Source: Pelargonium nanum
Lineage: Eukaryota; Streptophyta; Magnoliopsida; Geraniales; Geraniaceae
Assembly: GCA_036897485.1 (NCBI GenBank)
Contig: JAYMTF010001457.1
Location: 1 to 23,312 of the forward strand
Length of the DNA: 23,312 nt
Direction: 5' to 3'
Part shown: positions 20,062 through 23,312 of the stretch, one piece after another
Layout: the number at the start of each line of letters is the position of its first letter
Numbering within the stretch: the first letter of the stretch is position 1
The notes under the pieces: model-generated
The model's input: the letters and a program-made list of their open reading frames with translations, nothing else
The model's database searches: none
Told to the model about the DNA's origin: nothing
Translations under genes and position numbers: made by a program

Positions 20062-21740
20062 CACACATGAAACAAACACACATGCGTCAATCCTCTCCCT
20101 TATTATTATTATTGATACTGTTTGTACTATAGAGGTACAATGGCCTGGTTTTATGCATGGTGTTGCTGCTGTTGTGCACAAGAACAATTGTCCAAAACTC
20201 AGCAACTTATGATTCTATTTGTAAACTTCAACATTATTACATACATAAGAATATAAGATGAGAGAATTTAGTATAGTCGATATGTACGAGGAGGTAGATA
20301 ATATGATGGATCGAGCCTAACTAACCTTACACAACATGGGAGGGGAGGGGCCATAGCTGAAACATCATTTCATGTGTTTGTATTCTGTAGCATCACGACC
20401 TAAATTTTAGTAAACTTGTACCAATGTTTTCCCATGAATTGTGATAGATTTTTTACCAATTCCGGCAACAATCACATTAGCTAAATACGAGTGTTACTTG
20501 GCATGCATGTGTATTGAGAACTAGCAATGGATTTTACCTTTTAAGGGTATGAAAATCGATGGAATGATTCATTTTTTACGCTACAATATTGATTAGAAAC
20601 AAATATAATGTTTCTATAAGGTACCCTAGAGTTGACAACCTCCTTAACAAGAAGTGAGGCCATGTCTTGAGTTGTGGACTGCAAGTGAAGCAAAGCTATG
20701 GAACCATATTCTCCAACCCCATCACACACAGAGACATGTATAGTTTTAAAAGAAAAGCTGCAACACAAAGATGATCCAAAATGCAAGTTTCCTTTTCGCA
20801 GCACCTAACTCTCCATTCATTCATTCTTTTTTTCCATTTTTTTCGACCGTTAGCTAGGATGCAGACCAAACACCAAGAGATAGGCCCCCACCAAAAATCA
20901 TATAGCCTGTAGCTTTTGTTGTGGTAACATTTGGGTGCATGAATAGTTTATTTGATTTCATACGTTTTAATTTGGACCTGTTTTACCAACCTAACAATAA
21001 TTTATATAATATATATAGTTTCCTAGTGACAGAAATGGTTCAATATTTTGATGTGCCATCTCTAACCAATATTCACTTTGGTTAATTAATTCTCTGGGAA
21101 AAATAATAATAATCCTATAACAGTAGCTACTGGTAGATTGTAGAAGTAATATTCAAGTCAATGCACAAAAAAATTGCTTGTAATTATAATTTTTTTTTTT
21201 TTTTTTATGGTTGATTCTCTTTATCTTTTTCAATCTGCTTTCTGTTGTACCCCATGTGGATGTATCACATGCCTACTTTTTTCATCACACCCATTTCCAT
21301 CTTTTTATCTTAGCCTCCTCTCTTTTTTTCTGTCCCCTCTCATTCTCGCAACCATTTATATATATAGTATCTTCTTTGGTTAATGAAATGATTAACACCG
21401 TTAATTGGTGACTAAAAGATCTATATCCTCCAAAATGGCCCAACCAAAGCTAAAATTAGATCATATGTATAGCTTAATTATATGATTGTGTTGTGAAGTC
21501 AAAATTATATCTCTCCATTATGGGTTGTCTTGGGTTAAAACTGCAATGCCATCACTTTTGTGGGTTGAATAGGATAAGTGGAGACACAACATGTGCAACA
21601 CTACTGTTGAGTTTTCACTATGGGTTTAGGACTTTGGTTTTTGGGTATCCTCCTCCTCTTGTTTATAGACCAAACCATCAAGTCTCATAAGTAAAGCTAG
21701 CTGTTTGTAGTTGGTGATTACTGAGTGGAGAGCAACAACA
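20062..21740. other. AT-rich intergenic DNA, no gene supported
   Basis: The short open frames (for example around 20541-20804 and 21174-21411) consist of low-complexity or unrelated sequence. There is a T-run near 21189-21206. I see no exon-intron structure, RNA gene or transposon protein. Confidence 0.5.
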
Positions 21741-21750
21741 TATGAGTGGG

Positions 21751-21774
21751 TCATGGTCATGGTTATGGTTATGG
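21751..21774. repeat. Hexanucleotide repeat (TCATGG)2(TTATGG)2
   Basis: Four back-to-back hexamers of the form TYATGG. A second short repeat, (TGGGC)3, lies near 22007-22021 in the otherwise featureless stretch before the tRNA gene. Confidence 0.75.
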
Positions 21775-22447
21775 GCCTTTCCAAAATACAATCCTCAAAG
21801 TCAAGTCAGTGTTGTGTGAGAAATGGCACTGAACCAAAGTGCCAGTTGTTGTGAAGCAAAACAACCTCTTGGGTAGTTCAACCCGAGACTTCAAATGAAA
21901 TCTAAAGTGTTTAAACCGTTTGGCTCAACATATTTTAAAAAACTTAGGTCGATTTGGTTTGAAAAAATGGATAAACGAATATGCGTGGGTCATGTTAGTT
22001 TGGGTCTGGGCTGGGCTGGGCTTGGCTCAACTTCACAGGTCCACTAACTAAACTGCTAGTACTGGACTTGACCCATCAATGTCCACATCCCTATTTCCAA
22101 TTAAGAACATGAAATCTTATAAACTGCGGCCATGTCAAGTTAAAAACATGAGCTAAACTCATTGATAAACTCCTCACTGCAATACTGTATAAAAAATAAA
22201 ATAAAAACTCCTCACTGTAATTTTGATCTCAAACAATTTATCTCAATATTTAGTGTCTCAAAATCTATAATTTTAATCAAATTTAACCCAAATTTAAATT
22301 ATATTATGTCTCATATTTTATATACACGTTCAATTAATTGATATTGAGGGGTGTGCAAATTTAGAATAAAAAGGGAGGTTGAATAAACCCGTGATTAATA
22401 GTACAAAGTATTATTTAGTTGTTAAATAATAGGCTTTTTAATAAATT
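21775..22447. other. Intergenic DNA upstream of the tRNA gene
   Basis: Low-complexity, AT-rich DNA apart from the GGGCT-rich patch at 22007-22025. No coding or RNA feature is visible. Confidence 0.5.
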
Positions 22448-22530
22448 GCTGGTTTGCCCGAGAGGTTAAGGGGGAAGACTTAAGATCTTCTGCACATAAG
22501 TGCGCATGGGTTCGAACCCCATAGCCAGCA
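22448..22530 (+). tRNA. tRNA-Leu (anticodon UAA), intronless
   Basis: An 83-nt class II tRNA gene that decodes UUA leucine codons. The acceptor stem GCTGGTT (22448-22454) pairs with AGCCAGC (22523-22529) with one G-T pair, and the discriminator base is A. The D stem is CCC/GGG. The anticodon stem GAAGA/TCTTC carries loop CTTAAGA with TAA at 22481-22483. The variable arm is long, as expected for tRNA-Leu, and the T arm ATGGG/CCCAT has loop TTCGAAC. The internal B box GGTTCGAACCC (22509-22519) is perfect. T runs at 22541-22544 and 22549-22553 can end pol III transcription. The 3' CCA is not encoded, as usual for a nuclear gene. It looks functional. Confidence 0.95.
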
Positions 22531-22540
22531 ATGTTAATTA

Positions 22541-22553
22541 TTTTGGCCTTTTT
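22541..22553 (+). terminator. Pol III T-run terminator of tRNA-Leu
   Basis: TTTT begins 11 nt after the tRNA end, followed by TTTTT 8 nt later, a normal arrangement for plant pol III termination. Confidence 0.65.
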
Positions 22554-22827
22554 GGGAGTCATGACTAATGAGTCTATGATGTATGTTTCTCAATCTTAGT
22601 AGTTTTTGTCTGATTAATTTCAAACTTTAAGATTTTTGTTTTTGTTATTTTTTTAAGTTTATAATGTAGAAGATGAACGAGCTTCATTCGTAATTACCAA
22701 AGTAGATCAGACCAAACGGTTTAAGCGTTCGAATTTTTTTTTAGGTTTCAAGTTTGAGTCTCCTTGCCCATGATATGTAGATAAACTTCGTTCATAAGAT
22801 TTTATATATTTTTTGTATGTGGCAAGA

Positions 22828-22948
22828 AAGCTGACGTATTGGTCTACGTTGCAAAAAAGATAATGTGGATGGTCTCTATTTGTTATAGAAGCTGATGTGT
22901 CGGTCTACGTGGCAAAAAGATGACGTGGATGGTATTTACTTGTTATAG
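22828..22948. repeat. Tandem duplication of a 60-61 bp unit
   Basis: Copy 1 (22828-22888) and copy 2 (22889-22948) both start AAGCTGA and end TTGTTATAG. Both share GGTCTACGT, a GCAAAAA(A)GAT block and GTGGATGGT. They differ at scattered positions. Confidence 0.85.
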
Positions 22949-23107
22949 CATGTTACATGTACTAGATTAAAAAAAATTGAAAGTCCAAAGATCAACATGA
23001 CTAAAAATCCATATCATAGGTGAACTCTACATTACAAGAAAGTTCATGGGTCTGAAACCATTTAACACATAATTAGAAGAGTATTTTTTTTACCTTATAA
23101 GTTGATT

Positions 23108-23180
23108 AAACTAGTCTGTAATTGCATTAAAAAAAACTAGTCTGTAATTGCATTAAAAAAAAAAAACTAGTCTATAATTA
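23108..23180. repeat. Three-copy short tandem repeat, about 26-30 bp units
   Basis: CTAGTCTGTAATTGCATT followed by an A run occurs with CTAG at 23111 and 23137. A third, shorter copy (CTAGTCTATAATTA) starts at 23167. Unit length differs mainly by the length of the A run. Confidence 0.85.
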
Positions 23181-23312
23181 AAACGTTTCTTCTAATCACC
23201 CACAGTTAAACAAGTGACAGTAAAAAAACACTGGAATTGGAGACTGGAAAGCGTAAAGGCGGCTCTTTTGTTTCTTGATATCTAGAAATTGCTTCTTCTT
23301 GGAGGGCAACAC
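23181..23312. other. Right-edge sequence, no feature supported
   Basis: Becomes less AT-rich towards the edge and could be the leader of a gene outside the window. Nothing can be shown from 130 bp. Confidence 0.3.

Noticed and set aside
22710..22775. Possible SINE or tRNA-like B box (AGTTTGAGTCTCC) with upstream GGTTTAAGCG
   Set aside because: A box unconvincing and no stem structure; too weak to call beside the real tRNA at 22448-22530.
23108..23180. Short repeats near the right edge considered as a CRISPR-like array
   Set aside because: Units are directly adjacent with only A-run differences and no unique spacers, in a plant nuclear context.

Overview
The window is nuclear DNA of a flowering plant, most likely a eudicot. 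The evidence is GT-AG introns that are richer in A and T than the exons, a 25-exon plant-specific kinesin, a plant LRR receptor-kinase end, a nuclear tRNA-Leu, and plant-type LINE, Ty1/copia and tRNA-derived SINE remnants. I cannot name the species from sequence alone.

Layout. (1) 1-1231, + strand: the last two exons of an LRR receptor-like kinase of the Arabidopsis At5g67200 type. It enters from the left edge at the ATP-binding lysine and carries pseudokinase substitutions. (2) 1683-3788, + strand: a 5'-truncated, frameshifted LINE relic with reverse transcriptase, a broken zinc-binding segment and RNase H, flanked by a probable target-site duplication. (3) 4710-6120, + strand: a two-exon gene for a small conserved plant protein of unknown function that ends in a Cys/His cluster. 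Exon 1 has an in-frame TAA at codon 48 although the rest of the reading frame looks intact. (4) 7527-17790, - strand: a complete gene for kinesin FRA1 (KIN-4A). I assembled 25 coding exons, every junction keeps phase, and the product is 1035 residues. A 3'UTR intron is possible. It is convergent with gene 3. (5) About 17.8-23.3 kb: the FRA1 upstream region, a decayed Ty1/copia 3' end with an LTR-like tail, a four-copy 65-66 bp minisatellite, an AT-rich stretch with no supported gene, an intact tRNA-Leu(UAA), and two small tandem repeats near the right edge.

The genes do not form a pathway; this is an ordinary plant gene neighbourhood interrupted by old transposons. FRA1 is a cortical-microtubule kinesin that affects cell-wall deposition. 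The receptor pseudokinase is a membrane signalling protein. The small Cys/His protein has no assigned role. I found no clearly new multi-gene system. The items most worth a second look are the nonsense codon in the small conserved gene, the possible 3'UTR intron of FRA1 (which could make its mRNA a nonsense-mediated decay target), the minisatellite, and the microsatellite-containing target-site duplication of the LINE.
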